A stretch of 64,000 nucleotides of DNA from Hippopus hippopus (GCA_946811185.2 OX328103.1:1860001-1924000); one strand, 5' to 3'. Positions 53,898 through 63,370 are shown, counted from the stretch's first letter. Notes: generated from the letters alone by a model not told the origin. Program-made: numbers and translations.

Positions 53898-56765
53898 ATG
53901 ATAATCCAGGCATCTGTGCATCAGGGACATGAAAGGTTTAAGGGCTCAGGGCGCCAGTGTGTTGCCAATGCTGCTACTGCAATCATACAGTCCAGTAAAG
54001 TCAAGCCAAAATTGTGGAACACAAAATTTCTTGATTTCATACTTGCTACTGGTGATGATCTTTACATGACTCTAGAAAATCATGGTGTGAAATATCTTAC
54101 TCATCAAGACTTACCAGATGCTATTGCAACCCTCTGCCCTAGTTTTAATGGTATGGTTGATGGAAAGACTGAAGGACTGTTATATTCATTATATGATGCT
54201 CTCCAGTGTGCCCTTAACAATGAAACTGCATGTTTATTTACAATGGGGAGACATGTCCCATTTTATACCACTGCAATCATGCATTATGATGGACAGTACT
54301 TCTTCTTCGATTCACACAGTAGAGGATGCAATGGGTTGTCATGTCCTGATGGGAAAGCTTGTTTAAGCAGTTTCATTGATTTAAAAACATTGTGTTGTTT
54401 TATTCAAGACCTAGCAAAGTCTCTACTATTAGATCAGTCATGCTTATTTGAGGCAACGCCGTTTAAGCCAGTCTTTAAAACCGATTCTTGCTCTGACAGT
54501 GAGTCAAAATCAGACTCTGATTTCTCTGGATTTGACTCAATGTCAGAGGGGGAATATGCATGTAGAATGTTTATAGCTGAGGAATTAGTGACTAAAGCTA
54601 TCAATGCATCTCCAAGTCTCTCAGAAGTTTCCTCTGTTTCTGATTTAGACAATTTCAGTGATTTAGATAGTTCACTCATTGAAAATGGTATTGCAGATAC
54701 AGAGAATAGTTTCTCATTTTTGCAAAATATTGATGAAAATGTGTTTGATCAACTTCATCATAGTAACAATCCAGTAGATTCAAGTGACAGTGACAAAGAA
54801 GTTGATACTGGTGAAAGTGATAATGCTGATGATTCAGATTATCACCCTTGCCAAGTATCAACTTCTGAATCAGACTCAGACAGTGACAATATCCCATTGG
54901 CTTGTTATGTAAGACAAAAAGATGCCAGGGCTCCCCTTTCAGTTATTACCAATCAGGGTGAGAACATTGAAAAAGAAAAAAACAAAAGCAGTGAAATTAA
55001 TTTATGCACTGATGAAACTTCTAGATGCAGAAAGAGAAAGAAAAATTTTGAAAAATGGAAGAGAACAGTATCTAAAAGGAGATGTAATTCAGGTCTAAAT
55101 TATATTGATAAATTTGGAAACAAAAAGTCTCCACGTAAACTTAAAAGAACATATGGACCTACATGCAGATACAAATGCTCTTTTAATTTTAAAGAGTCTG
55201 AAAGAGAAAAGATTTTTCATTATTTCTGGCAACTTGGTGAAATAACCAAACAAAGGCAATTTTTGCAAATGTTTGCCAACAGGGAAACTAAAAAGCAAAT
55301 TTCAGTAGAGAACAGTAGAAGGCAATTTTCCATTAAATGGACTCTTCCACAAAATCCAAACATACATACTCAGCCAGCCATTAGAGTCTGTAAAACTTTT
55401 TTCTTAAATACTCTAGGTATATCTGATAAGATGGTGTCTACAACATTTAAGAAAACAATGTTTGGAGTGTGTGAAGATGACAAAAGGGGGCTGTATAAAA
55501 ACAGACCAAATAAAACTCCTGAAACTCAATTAAAGATTGTACGAGAACATATATCTACATTAGAGAAGGTCACTAGTCATTACTGTCGCAAAGACACCAA
55601 AAAGGAATATCTTCCTGCAAATTTGAACCAGGCCAAATTGTATAGGCTGTATTGTGAATTTTGCATAGGTTTAAACTCCATGCCTGTCAGTAAATATGTT
55701 TACACTGACATCTTTAATAATGAATTTAACCTAGCTTTTCATAAGCCGCTGAAAGATCAATGTGATGTCTGTGTGTCTTTTGATAATGCATGTCAGGAAG
55801 AAAAAGTTAAAATGAAAGCCATGTTTGAAAGCCACCTGAGGAACAAAGAACTTGCACGTTTGAATAAATCCAAAGATAAAGAAATGGCAAAGAAAAATAT
55901 TGATAAAGATGTTGTAGTTTGCTGCTTTGACTTGGAAGAGGTGTTATTGACCCCACACTCATTTGAGTCTTGCTTATATTATTCAAGAAGATTGAATACT
56001 TATAATTTCACAATTTATGATATGGGTTCAGCTGACGGCCATTGCTTTGTTTGGAATGAAGCAATGGCTGGCAGAGGAGCCTGTGAAATTGCCACATGCT
56101 TATTAATCTTCTTTGAAACTATGTCAAAGAAAGGAAAGAAGAAATTTATATGTTATTCTGACAACTGTGCATCCCAAAATAAAAATAGATTTTTTCTAAC
56201 TATGCTGTGGTATTGTTTGCAAAAGTTTAAACTTAGCAGCATTACACAAAAATACATGGAAAAGGGTCATACCCAAAATGAGGGAGATGCTATTCATGCT
56301 ACAATAGAAAATGCATCCAAAAATGTCAAGATTTACACCACCTCACAGTGGGCTTCTGTTATGCGTTCAGCAAGGCCTAAAAGGCCTTACATTGTGCATG
56401 AATTAAGTCATGCAGACTTCTATGATTTCAAAAATCTAGCACAATTGATAAAGAATTTTGACAATAATAGTGAAAATACAAAAGTATATTGGCAAAAAAT
56501 TAAGGTGTTGACTTTAACAGCTGAATTTCCAAATCAGTATCAGTATCAAACTGATTATGATGGTAAAGTATTTGTTGTTGATCTCTTTGAAAAACTGCGT
56601 CTAAGAGATATTCCTCTGCCTACAAGAATTAATCTTCAACCTCTAAATAAAGGAGACAGTCATCAAGTCTCAAAAGATAAATATCATGATTTGCTCAAGT
56701 TATGTCAGAAGCAAATTATTCCCAGAGTTCATCACAGTTTTTATCTTTTGTTGCCACATGAATAA
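53898..56765 (+). CDS. 955-aa transposase-like protein: C76/OTU-like cysteine protease + DUF7869
   Basis: Uninterrupted 955-codon frame ending TAA, by far the longest in the window. Residues 1-190 resemble the cysteine-protease domain of Helitron polyproteins and the herpesvirus large-tegument deubiquitinase (peptidase C76). Candidate catalytic residues are Gln9 (VHQG), Cys21 (GRQC) and the Asp138-x-His140 pair (FDSH). Residues 195-335 are an acidic Ser/Asp linker and 375-420 are very basic. From about 495 it matches the DUF7869 type: VCKTFFLNTLGIS, paired cysteines C586/C589 and C622/C625, Asp678 in FDLEEVLLTP, Asp755 in YSDNCASQNKN, and Glu795/Asp797/Glu804 around GHTQNEGD, a plausible DDE/D RNase H-like triad. 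The Met is six residues before HQG. A stop lies in frame upstream (53853-53855), and TTCCAG at 53885-53890 could be a splice acceptor, so an upstream exon is possible. It probably acts in the nucleus on its own element ends. The protease role is unknown. Confidence 0.88.
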   Translation: MIIQASVHQGHERFKGSGRQCVANAATAIIQSSKVKPKLWNTKFLDFILATGDDLYMTLENHGVKYLTHQDLPDAIATLCPSFNGMVDGKTEGLLYSLYDALQCALNNETACLFTMGRHVPFYTTAIMHYDGQYFFFDSHSRGCNGLSCPDGKACLSSFIDLKTLCCFIQDLAKSLLLDQSCLFEATPFKPVFKTDSCSDSESKSDSDFSGFDSMSEGEYACRMFIAEELVTKAINASPSLSEVSSVSDLDNFSDLDSSLIENGIADTENSFSFLQNIDENVFDQLHHSNNPVDSSDSDKEVDTGESDNADDSDYHPCQVSTSESDSDSDNIPLACYVRQKDARAPLSVITNQGENIEKEKNKSSEINLCTDETSRCRKRKKNFEKWKRTVSKRRCNSGLNYIDKFGNKKSPRKLKRTYGPTCRYKCSFNFKESEREKIFHYFWQLGEITKQRQFLQMFANRETKKQISVENSRRQFSIKWTLPQNPNIHTQPAIRVCKTFFLNTLGISDKMVSTTFKKTMFGVCEDDKRGLYKNRPNKTPETQLKIVREHISTLEKVTSHYCRKDTKKEYLPANLNQAKLYRLYCEFCIGLNSMPVSKYVYTDIFNNEFNLAFHKPLKDQCDVCVSFDNACQEEKVKMKAMFESHLRNKELARLNKSKDKEMAKKNIDKDVVVCCFDLEEVLLTPHSFESCLYYSRRLNTYNFTIYDMGSADGHCFVWNEAMAGRGACEIATCLLIFFETMSKKGKKKFICYSDNCASQNKNRFFLTMLWYCLQKFKLSSITQKYMEKGHTQNEGDAIHATIENASKNVKIYTTSQWASVMRSARPKRPYIVHELSHADFYDFKNLAQLIKNFDNNSENTKVYWQKIKVLTLTAEFPNQYQYQTDYDGKVFVVDLFEKLRLRDIPLPTRINLQPLNKGDSHQVSKDKYHDLLKLCQKQIIPRVHHSFYLLLPHE

Positions 56766-56965
56766 GCCATTGTGTAAATTAGTGCATCACTGTTAGTATG
56801 TTTCTTTGTTTTTTGTTCCTCAACAACCAAGTATAAGATTTGTTTTGTGCATTTTTAGGCTTGAAACAGGCTTAGGTTAAAAAACTTATAACCTCTACTG
56901 TGGATGACTTATTGGATGAGCTTTTTTCCCATTGTCCACAATGTTTTAAACATCATCAACATCAT

Positions 56966-57194
56966 TTAACTCTTTACCACACAACAAAATTTTAGACTGG
57001 TTCAAATTGAAAGCATTTGCAGACAACAAAATAAAGGTGAATGAAAAAGTGAAATTTGTTCTGGGAAGGGTAGAAAACACTGTGGGAAAAGGAGAAAATG
57101 CTGGTTACCAGCATTTTCTCCTTTTCCCGTAGTGTTTTCAAAAGGCTTATTTCTCATGGGCGTCAAAAGTAGGGATTGTGTGGTAATGGGTTAA
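56966..57194 (+). mobile_element. Family A MITE, near-consensus, TTAA on both sides
   Basis: TTAACTCTTTACCACACAAC to GGGATTGTGTGGTAATGGGT+TAA, with a perfect palindrome, inside the 5.6-kb transposon 3' of the ORF. Confidence 0.88.
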
Positions 57195-57324
57195 GATCAT
57201 TGAAAATACGACTTACTTTATGAAATTGGATTTTGATATGGAATTTATCAAATGAGCTGTAAAACAATATCATAAATGATGTAAAATTCAAGAAAATTGA
57301 TCCTTTGACATAATGTCTTTCAAA

Positions 57325-57492
57325 ATGTAAAAAAAGAGAAATTGCTCGTGTAGAGCAATTTCTCCTTTTCCCACAATGTTTTCTACCCAATTAGAGGACT
57401 TTGCACCATTTCCACTGAATTTATGGTTACCATCTGCATACTCTTTTTTTAGTTTGATACTGTCTAAAATATTTAATTTCAGTAGGACTTGA
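57325..57492 (-). mobile_element. Family A subtype (GAAATTGCTCG) fragment
   Basis: Perfect palindrome AGAGAAATTGCTCGTGTAGA with a worn right half. Confidence 0.66.
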
Positions 57493-57507
57493 ATATAATA
57501 TTGTATC

Positions 57508-57552
57508 CAGTGTGAAACGGTTGTAACTTGGAGTTACAACCGTTTCACACTG
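57508..57552. repeat. Right subterminal palindrome of the 5.6-kb transposon
   Basis: Arms CAGTGTGAAACGGTTGTAAC and its complement are separated by a few bases. It mirrors the left palindrome. Another GGTTGTAACTCAA lies near 57591. Confidence 0.7.
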
Positions 57553-57797
57553 AAAAATATTGAGACAATATCCATTTTTGAGAGGGAATAAGGTTGTAAC
57601 TCAAACTTTTGTCAAAATACTCTTTCTTGGACAAAATATTTTGAAATGACTGTTTAAATCATGTTTATTTACAGTTCATATTTATGTTTCTCTGCTTTCA
57701 GTCAATAAAATTCATCATTGACAAAAATAATTAGTTTTTTGTCTCTCCTGTAAAATTTTGTAAAACCTAGTTACAACCCTTTCGCGCTGAGCCATCG

Positions 57798-57996
57798 AAA
57801 TGTGGCCCAAATGGTGGGATTTGTATAAATCGTGTACCCTGCCGTACGTAAAGAGTGTTAGGGGCAAGTAATCCAGACTATGTATGTGAAAGACAGAAAA
57901 CATTGTATTATCAGCATTTTCTCTTTTCCCACAATGTTTTCAAAAGATTTCTTCATCAAGGTCGTTAAAACTAGGGATTGTGTGGTAAAGAGTTAA
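57798..57996 (+). mobile_element. Family A MITE, right piece after the 5.6-kb transposon
   Basis: AAATGTGGCCCAAATGGTGG to TGTGTGGTAAAGAGTTAA. With 52096-52166 it makes one full copy. Confidence 0.85.
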
Positions 57997-58443
57997 TATG
58001 AATGTCTAGAATTTTGTTGTTTTTCAAAGATTTCACAAAAGAGGGCCATACTGGCCCTGCATTGCTCAAATGGGGGCCATTTCTGTAAATTAAATTGTCT
58101 CCCTTGCCAGATAAAGACTACAGGTAACCAAGTAACAGATTGGTCCTTTCACCTGTATTCCTTTGTTCTTATCCTTGGTTCCTCTGATATAATAATATAA
58201 TATAATAATGATTTAAGATATATGTGTAAGGCCCCTATGTAATTCAAATCAAATTCTGTTCTTAATCATCAGGAACTATGCATGTAGCAATTTGTAAAAA
58301 CAATCTAACTAGATTTAATTGAAATATTATCATGAAACCATAGCTGTTCAGTGCAAGAAAATCAAGGATAAAAACCAAGTACTGTAATCCCCTAGTCAGG
58401 ACCAATGTAGCACTGGAGAGGAATCAAGGGAAAAAACTGAAGA
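57997..58443. other. Unassigned sequence upstream of the possible two-exon gene
   Basis: GAGGGCCATACTGGCCCTGC is a short palindrome, followed by an AT-rich (ATAAT)n stretch near 58190. It could be the 5' region of the candidate gene. Confidence 0.35.
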
Positions 58444-59122
58444 ATGGCCCTCGTGGCTTATAGCAGCTGTGAGCGAGCTGAAATTTGCACTGGCTGCATA
58501 AAAAGTCAGACACTTGGCAACAACGTTTTCTTGATGGACCAAGATACCATCAAGAAATATGTAAGCTGTCACCATAAGATCATGGATGCCAAGTATAGAT
58601 CTAAATCTATTCTGACAAAAAAAAAATGGAGAAGAAAACTGACAGGGTCATTTTAATGATCATTCATGCAAAGATACCCAACCTACAGTTTTGGAAAAGA
58701 ACATCGATTTATTGATTGAATGGTTTTTTATGCCACTTTCAAGATTATTTCAGTCATATCAGGGGGAATATTCACATATTCATGTAATTCCTGGATTCAA
58801 CCAGTGCTAGGCTAGGGCTCTGAAGTGTCTTGCCAAAGGATACTCCCACCAAATACCCAGTGGAGTCAGTGAGGCTCCAACCAGGGCCCTCCAGGTTAAA
58901 AGTCCTGCACTTCACCACTAAGCCACGCAGGACCCCCAGAACAGAAGATTTTTGAATTTTCTTGCAATGGCAACCAAAGATCCACATGAAACTTGTATTT
59001 TTTTAGGAAAATCCAACTTGGGACAAATTAGTAGAAACAATGGTTGAAATGCGATTCAGATTAGACCAGAAAAAGATGATACAAATAAATGTTTATCCAT
59101 GCACTGAGGATACATGGACCAG
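58444..59122 (+). CDS. Possible two-exon gene fragment (unknown product)
   Basis: A tentative host gene. Exon 1 (58444-58560) begins with ATG in a favourable context (A at -3, G at +4, in-frame TGA just upstream). It encodes 39 residues starting MALVAYSSCERAE with CTGC, then meets a donor TAT|GTAAGC. After an intron that contains a SINE, a pyrimidine tract TTTTTTTAG leads into 59007-59122. That stretch is open in the matching phase only (ENPTWDKLVETMVEMRFR onward) and ends at CAG|GTACAT. No repeat similarity is seen in either exon. I do not recognise the protein and see no later exon in the window. Chance open frames of this size are common, so confidence is low. Confidence 0.32.
58711..58935 (-). 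mobile_element. SINE, tRNA head at the right end (diverged SINE-1 relative)
   Basis: The tail side starts ATTGATTGAATGG. The head, read on the minus strand, is GTCCTGCGTGGCTTAGTGG followed by CCTGGTTGGAGCC, like tRNA A and B boxes. The layout is as in SINE-1 but the body is only partly alike. Confidence 0.6.
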
Positions 59123-59289
59123 GTACATAGGGTCATTACAAGCTTGCTGGCTTTGGCCAGGGGAGCTAAAAAGGCCTACCTTGATTCATGTCCCCCTCAC
59201 ATACACAGCTTGGTGACCTAAAACTTGTGAATACTTAATGAGTTTGTCAAGACATATTCAATATGACCTTGAATTTGACCTTCATTTCT

Positions 59290-59575
59290 GTAAAAATATT
59301 CCCAAGAGTTCAACATCAAATCCAAATGCCCTGATTGATTTAAGAAATAATCTTCTTTCTATCGTGGTTTATCGTTCAGTAAACCACTGTTGTAAAAATC
59401 TTCCCAAGAGTTCAACATCAAATCCAAATGCCCTGATTGATTTAAGAAATAATCTTCTTTCTATCGTGGCTTATCATTCAGTAAACCATTGTTGTGAGTT
59501 ATGAGGCACAATAAATGATCCACAAGGGCGATAGTGGTTTATTGAACGATAAACCACGATAGAAAGAAGATTATT
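59290..59575. mobile_element. Family G repeat preceded by a 102-bp direct duplication
   Basis: CCCAAGAGTTCAACATCAAA occurs at 59301 and 59403, each followed by AAATAATCTTCTTTCTATCG. The second is complete to CACGATAGAAAGAAGATTAT. Confidence 0.78.
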
Positions 59576-59664
59576 TCGATTCTAACATGACCAACTCTTA
59601 ATCAAAGAAAAACAAGTTCATATTTGGAGTCAAAAAGCGGATGCAGATTATATTCCATTGAATA

Positions 59665-59683
59665 ACTTACTTACTTACTTACT
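59665..59683. repeat. (TTAC)n microsatellite
   Basis: Four to five TTAC units. Confidence 0.85.
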
Positions 59684-59800
59684 TTATACAGAATGACGTC
59701 ACTCTATATAGAATAACGTAGATTTTACCACGCTTTCATTGCACTGTGTTTACAGAGCCAAATTCATGTGTCATATTAGAATTACATCATATACATACAT

Positions 59801-60501
59801 GAACCATGCTCTGGTGAAAGGGAGTTTTAATGCATCTTCTTGATACACTATGCCAAGCAAGTTACATAGAGGATATTTGTTTTTTACAGTGAAAGATCGA
59901 AATTTATTTCATCAAGTGAACATCATCGGTAATATTTTCACGAGTGGCTGCAAAATATTACCGATGATGTTCACAAGATGAAATGAATTTCGATCTTTAA
60001 CCGCAAAAAAACCAAATATTCTATTTATTTCATGCTTTTAACCCTTTCTCGGAGGAACTTAATCCAGTACAGTTCTTTTCGGTTATTCCCCGTGGCGTAC
60101 CCCCTCCGCATAGCAATGCATTACAATATTACGTCAAGCGCGAGAAATGTAAGGTAAATTTTACCTAGGTAACTAGTGCGCGGGAACAACTGTTTCGGCC
60201 TTCAATTGAAGAGTTAGAATATAAAAATCGGTATTTTCACTGGTCGTAACCATTAAATATCGAAAAATATTTCACCGATATTTCTTGATAACCTACCGGA
60301 AAGCATGAAATAACATATAGAATCTAACTATGGATCCATAAAATCTGTTTTGTCTGGGTAGAATGATCCTTGGTCATCCAAAAAATTTACAAATAGCAAA
60401 AAGATTGGACCCCTGTCAGCCTGGGCAGACTGCACAGGCTGACATGGGTCGACACTTTTAACAGATGCATTAAACCTTCTTGTCATACAGCATGGCTCAT
60501 A
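59801..60501. mobile_element. Family C MITE split by a family H element
   Basis: GAACCATGCTCTGGTGAAAG (59801-59867) and ACTATGGATCCATAAAATCT to CATACAGCATGGCTC (60318-60501) are the two parts of one copy. Confidence 0.78.
59868..60316 (-). mobile_element. Family H element, inverted relative to 22888
   Basis: Contains the palindrome TTCATCAAGTGAACATCATC with its complement, then a unique part (CGGTTATTCCCCGTGGCGTA) also found at 23130-23155 in reverse, ending TTTCTTGATAACCTACCGGA and CATGAAATA. ACATA on both sides is a possible duplication. Confidence 0.76.
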
Positions 60502-60510
60502 ATATTGTAG

Positions 60511-60783
60511 TATACTGGTCTATCCCACAGATAGATGTAAAAGTATAGCTTGTTTGTATAAGGGGATACTAATACTGCCTTGCTATAGAGCTAGCTTTGT
60601 AGCGACGTGGTAGAGCGTTCGCCTTGGGACCTGGAGGTCCAGGGCTCAAATCCCACCTGGGGAGGTTAATTGTCAGAACTGCTACATTGGCGCCCACAGT
60701 AAAAAACCCACTTATTTGAGAATTAGGGTAACAGTAATTGACGGATTTGTGGACGAATCTTCATATAGCGGGGGAGCATGTAG
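60511..60783 (+). mobile_element. SINE-4 tandem unit 1 (tRNA-derived)
   Basis: 273 bp beginning TATACTGGTCTATCC. It contains a pol III A-box-like TGGTAGAGCGTTCG and a B-box-like GGGCTCAAATCCC. The unit ends at the TA used by the mariner. Confidence 0.75.
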
Positions 60784-60857
60784 TACGAGGGCTGTTCGAT
60801 ATGTAATGTGTATTGTACGATATCTCAAAAGCATTCGACTCAATAGTGAAATGAACA

Positions 60858-62156
60858 TTACATCCCTTCAAAGTATTCTCCGCGGTTTGAAATACATAAT
60901 TTCAATTTCTGAATCCATTTCTGAAATGCGTCACGGGACGCTGATTTAGGTAGACCTCTGAGGCACTGACTGATGGCTGAGCCAAGGGCTTGTCGGGACT
61001 TGTAACGACGACCAGATAAGAACTTTTTAAGTTTTGGAAAAAGGAAAAAGTCGCATGGGGCTAGATCTGGAGAGTATGGTGGGTGTGGCAAGACGGTAAC
61101 CTTCTCCGACTTCAAAAATTGCTTCACAAGCTCAGATGTATGTGATGGAGCATTATCATGAAGTAGATGAACATGCCTAAATCCTGACACAGGGCATCGT
61201 TTAAGATAATATTTCTTGACCTTTTTTAGTATAACATCTCAGTAATACCGACCTGTAACACTTTTGCCCTTCGGCACCGGAATTTGTATGGCTATACCAT
61301 CACATGAGAAGAATATGCAATAAAGAATGTTCTTTGTGCTTATGCTTCTTTTGGCAACTACAGGCCTTCTACCGTTGTTAGTTAGCCATATTTTGTTTCC
61401 AATTTTTCTTAGTGGTTCGAAATAGTGAACCCATGTTTCGTCACCAGTAACAATGTTTGCAAATTGTCTTTGATTGAATTTGGGAAACATTTTGAGCAAT
61501 TGCGTAGCGGTTTGTACTCGTACCCGTTTTTGGTCATCTGTCAATATATGCAGTATCCATCTGGTAGAAATCTTTCGTACTTTCAAAATACGCTTCAAAA
61601 TGAAATGCACCCGTGATAGCGATATGCCAACAGCGTTGGCAATATCACGAATCGTGTATCTGCCATCACTTTCAATTATTTTCCTGACTATTGAGACATT
61701 TGCCTTGCCTGTTACAGTCACAGGTCGGCCAGATTTTGCTGCATCTTTGACGGACTCTGTGCCAGTCAGAAATTTCTTTCTCCATCTACGAACTGTCTCA
61801 TAAGATACCTTATCAGACCCATAAACTTCCCCCAATTCAGTAAAAATCTGCATCACCGAATGACCGAGTTTTGCGCGAACTTTTATATAAGCTCTAATTT
61901 CTTTAACTCTTTACCACACAATGAAATTTTAGACATGTCCAAATAGAAAGCATTTGCAGACGACAAATTAAAAGTGGCTCAAATGACGTCATTTGTCCTT
62001 GATAGGGTAGAAAACATTGTGGGAAAAGGAGAAAATGCTGTTTACCAGCATTTTCTCCTTTTCCCACAATGTTTTCAAAAGCCTTCTCTTCCAGGGTCGT
62101 TAAAAGTCGGGGTTATGTGGTAAAGGGTTAATATTCTTAATCCGTTTCCCAACCAT
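60858..62156 (-). pseudogene. mariner transposase, broken by one nonsense codon and a MITE
   Basis: Minus-strand frame with an N-terminal helix-turn-helix (YETVRRWRKKF, GRPVTV, YTIRDIANAVGIS) and a mariner catalytic triad: TGDETWVHYF, then HDNAPSHTS, then PPYSPDLAPCDFF. There are 34 residues between the second and third Asp (DD34D). Both recognisable parts (61856-61239 and 61190-60858) are in the same frame. They are separated by an in-frame TGA at 61239-61241, where a CGA-to-TGA CpG change is the simplest cause. The apparent start at 61856 is internal: the frame is open upstream to a family A MITE at 61903 and seems to resume beyond it at an ATG at 62154-62156. Full length would be near 357 codons, normal for mariner. 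It is inactive as read. Confidence 0.92.
61903..62131 (+). mobile_element. Family A MITE inside the mariner
   Basis: Full copy bounded by TTAA at 61903-61906 and 62128-62131, with the central palindrome intact (GGAGAAAATGCTG). It lies within the transposase N-terminal codons, so it is younger than the mariner. Confidence 0.9.
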
Positions 62157-62348
62157 TTTTACAACAGTGGTCAACGACTAGCCCTATTGAAATGACTATA
62201 AGTTTAAAACTATGTGGAGCTGAAGGCTCGTGTTTATACCGTTGGAAAGGTATTGAATAGAGCTATTCAAGCGTATCATCATCCATGAAATCGTGCAAAG
62301 CGTTATCGCGCTGTGGTACAATACACATTACATATCGAACAGCCCTCG

Positions 62349-62623
62349 TATACTGGTCTATCCCACAGATAGATGTAAATGTATTGCTTGTGTTTGTATA
62401 GGGGGATACTTATACTGCCATGCTATAGAGCTAGCTATTGTAGTGACGTGGTAGAGCGTTTGCCTTGGGACCTGGAGGTCCAGGGCTCAAATCCCACCTG
62501 GGGAGGTTAATTGTCAGAACTGCTCAATTGGCGCCCACCGTAAAAAACCCACCTATTTCAGAATTAGAGTAACACTAACTGACGAATTCGTGGATGAATC
62601 TTGTATGGCGGGGGAGCACGTAG
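62349..62623 (+). mobile_element. SINE-4 tandem unit 2
   Basis: 275-bp unit that continues unit 1 after the mariner. It has the same A and B boxes (GTGGTAGAGCGTTTG, GGGCTCAAATCCC). Confidence 0.75.
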
Positions 62624-62795
62624 TATACTGGTCTATCCTACAGATAGATGTAATTGTATAGCTTGTGTTTGTATAAGGGGATACTTATATTGCTTTGCTA
62701 TAGATCTAGCTATTGTAGCGACATGGTAGAGCGTTCACCTTGGGACCTGGAGGTTCAAATCCCGTCTTGGGAGGTTAATTGTCAGAACTGTTACA
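62624..62795 (+). mobile_element. SINE-4 tandem unit 3 (shortened)
   Basis: Third unit of the same tandem. About 7 nt are missing just before the B box (GAGGTTCAAATCCC), and it stops after TTGTCAGAACTGTTAC. Confidence 0.72.
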
Positions 62796-63049
62796 AATTT
62801 ATCTAAATGATCTCATTGATTAAACTCTTCATGCATCACAAAATTTTCCTGGACAGGGCTTGAAAGACTAAAAAAGTAGGCTTTTTAAAAACTGACAATA
62901 AACAACCAACTTTCTCATATTCAACATTTTATTATATTTGATCAAATAACAAAGAATATCCATCTAGCCGAGTCTAAATCAATATGTTTACCTATGATTC
63001 ACTGACCATTTTACACAATATACATACAATTCACCCTTAAAGCTCCTTT
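62796..63049. other. Unassigned AT-rich sequence
   Basis: Nothing recognised. Confidence 0.4.
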
Positions 63050-63260
63050 CATAACTTTAGTTGCCTTTGCGGCCATTGTAGATCAAGATCAGGTTGCACA
63101 AAATGTGCAGCCTGATCTTTGATCCACACTGTCCGCTTTGCTAAAACACATTAGACAAAAGCAAATTTGAAATTGTCATAATTTTGGTCTTATTTCTAGA
63201 CTAAAAATATCTTTTGGGTTTATCTGGCACTCTAAGGGCCAACAGTGCACATTAGACATT
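63050..63260. mobile_element. Family B MITE, subtype shared with 3255
   Basis: TAGTTGCCTTTGCGGCCATT, palindrome around GTTGCACAAAATGTGCAGCC, then ACAAAAGCAAATTTGAAATT. Confidence 0.72.
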
Positions 63261-63299
63261 TTTACTCAAAACAGTGATAAAAAAATATTAGTTGTTTTT

Positions 63300-63370
63300 T
63301 GCACATGTTGTAGATCAAGATCAGACTGCACATTACATGCACCTAATCTTGTATCTACATGTTCCCATTT
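63300..63370. mobile_element. Family B palindrome, diverged
   Basis: AGATCAAGATCAGACTGCAC then ACCTAATCTTGTATCTACAT. Confidence 0.6.

Larger units (their letters stand above)
52167..57797 (+). mobile_element. DNA transposon with 30-bp TIRs encoding a protease-DUF7869 transposase
   Basis: The left end begins CGATGGCTCAGCGCGAAAGG and the right end (57768-57797) is its exact reverse complement over about 30 bp. The flanks are AAAT (52163-52166) and AAAT (57798-57801). Outside them lie the two halves of one family A MITE (52096-52166 and 57798-57996), which read through if the 5.6 kb is removed, so this is a clean insertion. Inside the ends, GGTTGTAACT motifs recur and form a palindrome on each side (52349-52386 and 57508-57552). 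The only long reading frame is 53898-56765. Six or more family A MITE copies or fragments lie in the non-coding parts, so the element is not new. I do not recognise the ends as a named superfamily. The 4-bp duplication could be read differently because the terminal base is ambiguous. Confidence 0.78.
60786..62348 (-). mobile_element. mariner (DD34D) transposon, minus strand
   Basis: Inverted ends start CGAGGGCTGTTCGATATGTA on both sides and match for more than 30 bp. TA lies outside each end (60784-60785 and 62349-62350), as for all Tc1/mariner elements. The element is 1563 bp, or about 1.34 kb without the family A MITE at 61903-62131. It encodes the transposase described separately. It sits exactly at the TA that joins two 275-bp tandem SINE units. 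Confidence 0.93.

Noticed and set aside
61474..61803. 109-codon plus-strand frame
   Set aside because: Antisense shadow of the mariner transposase.
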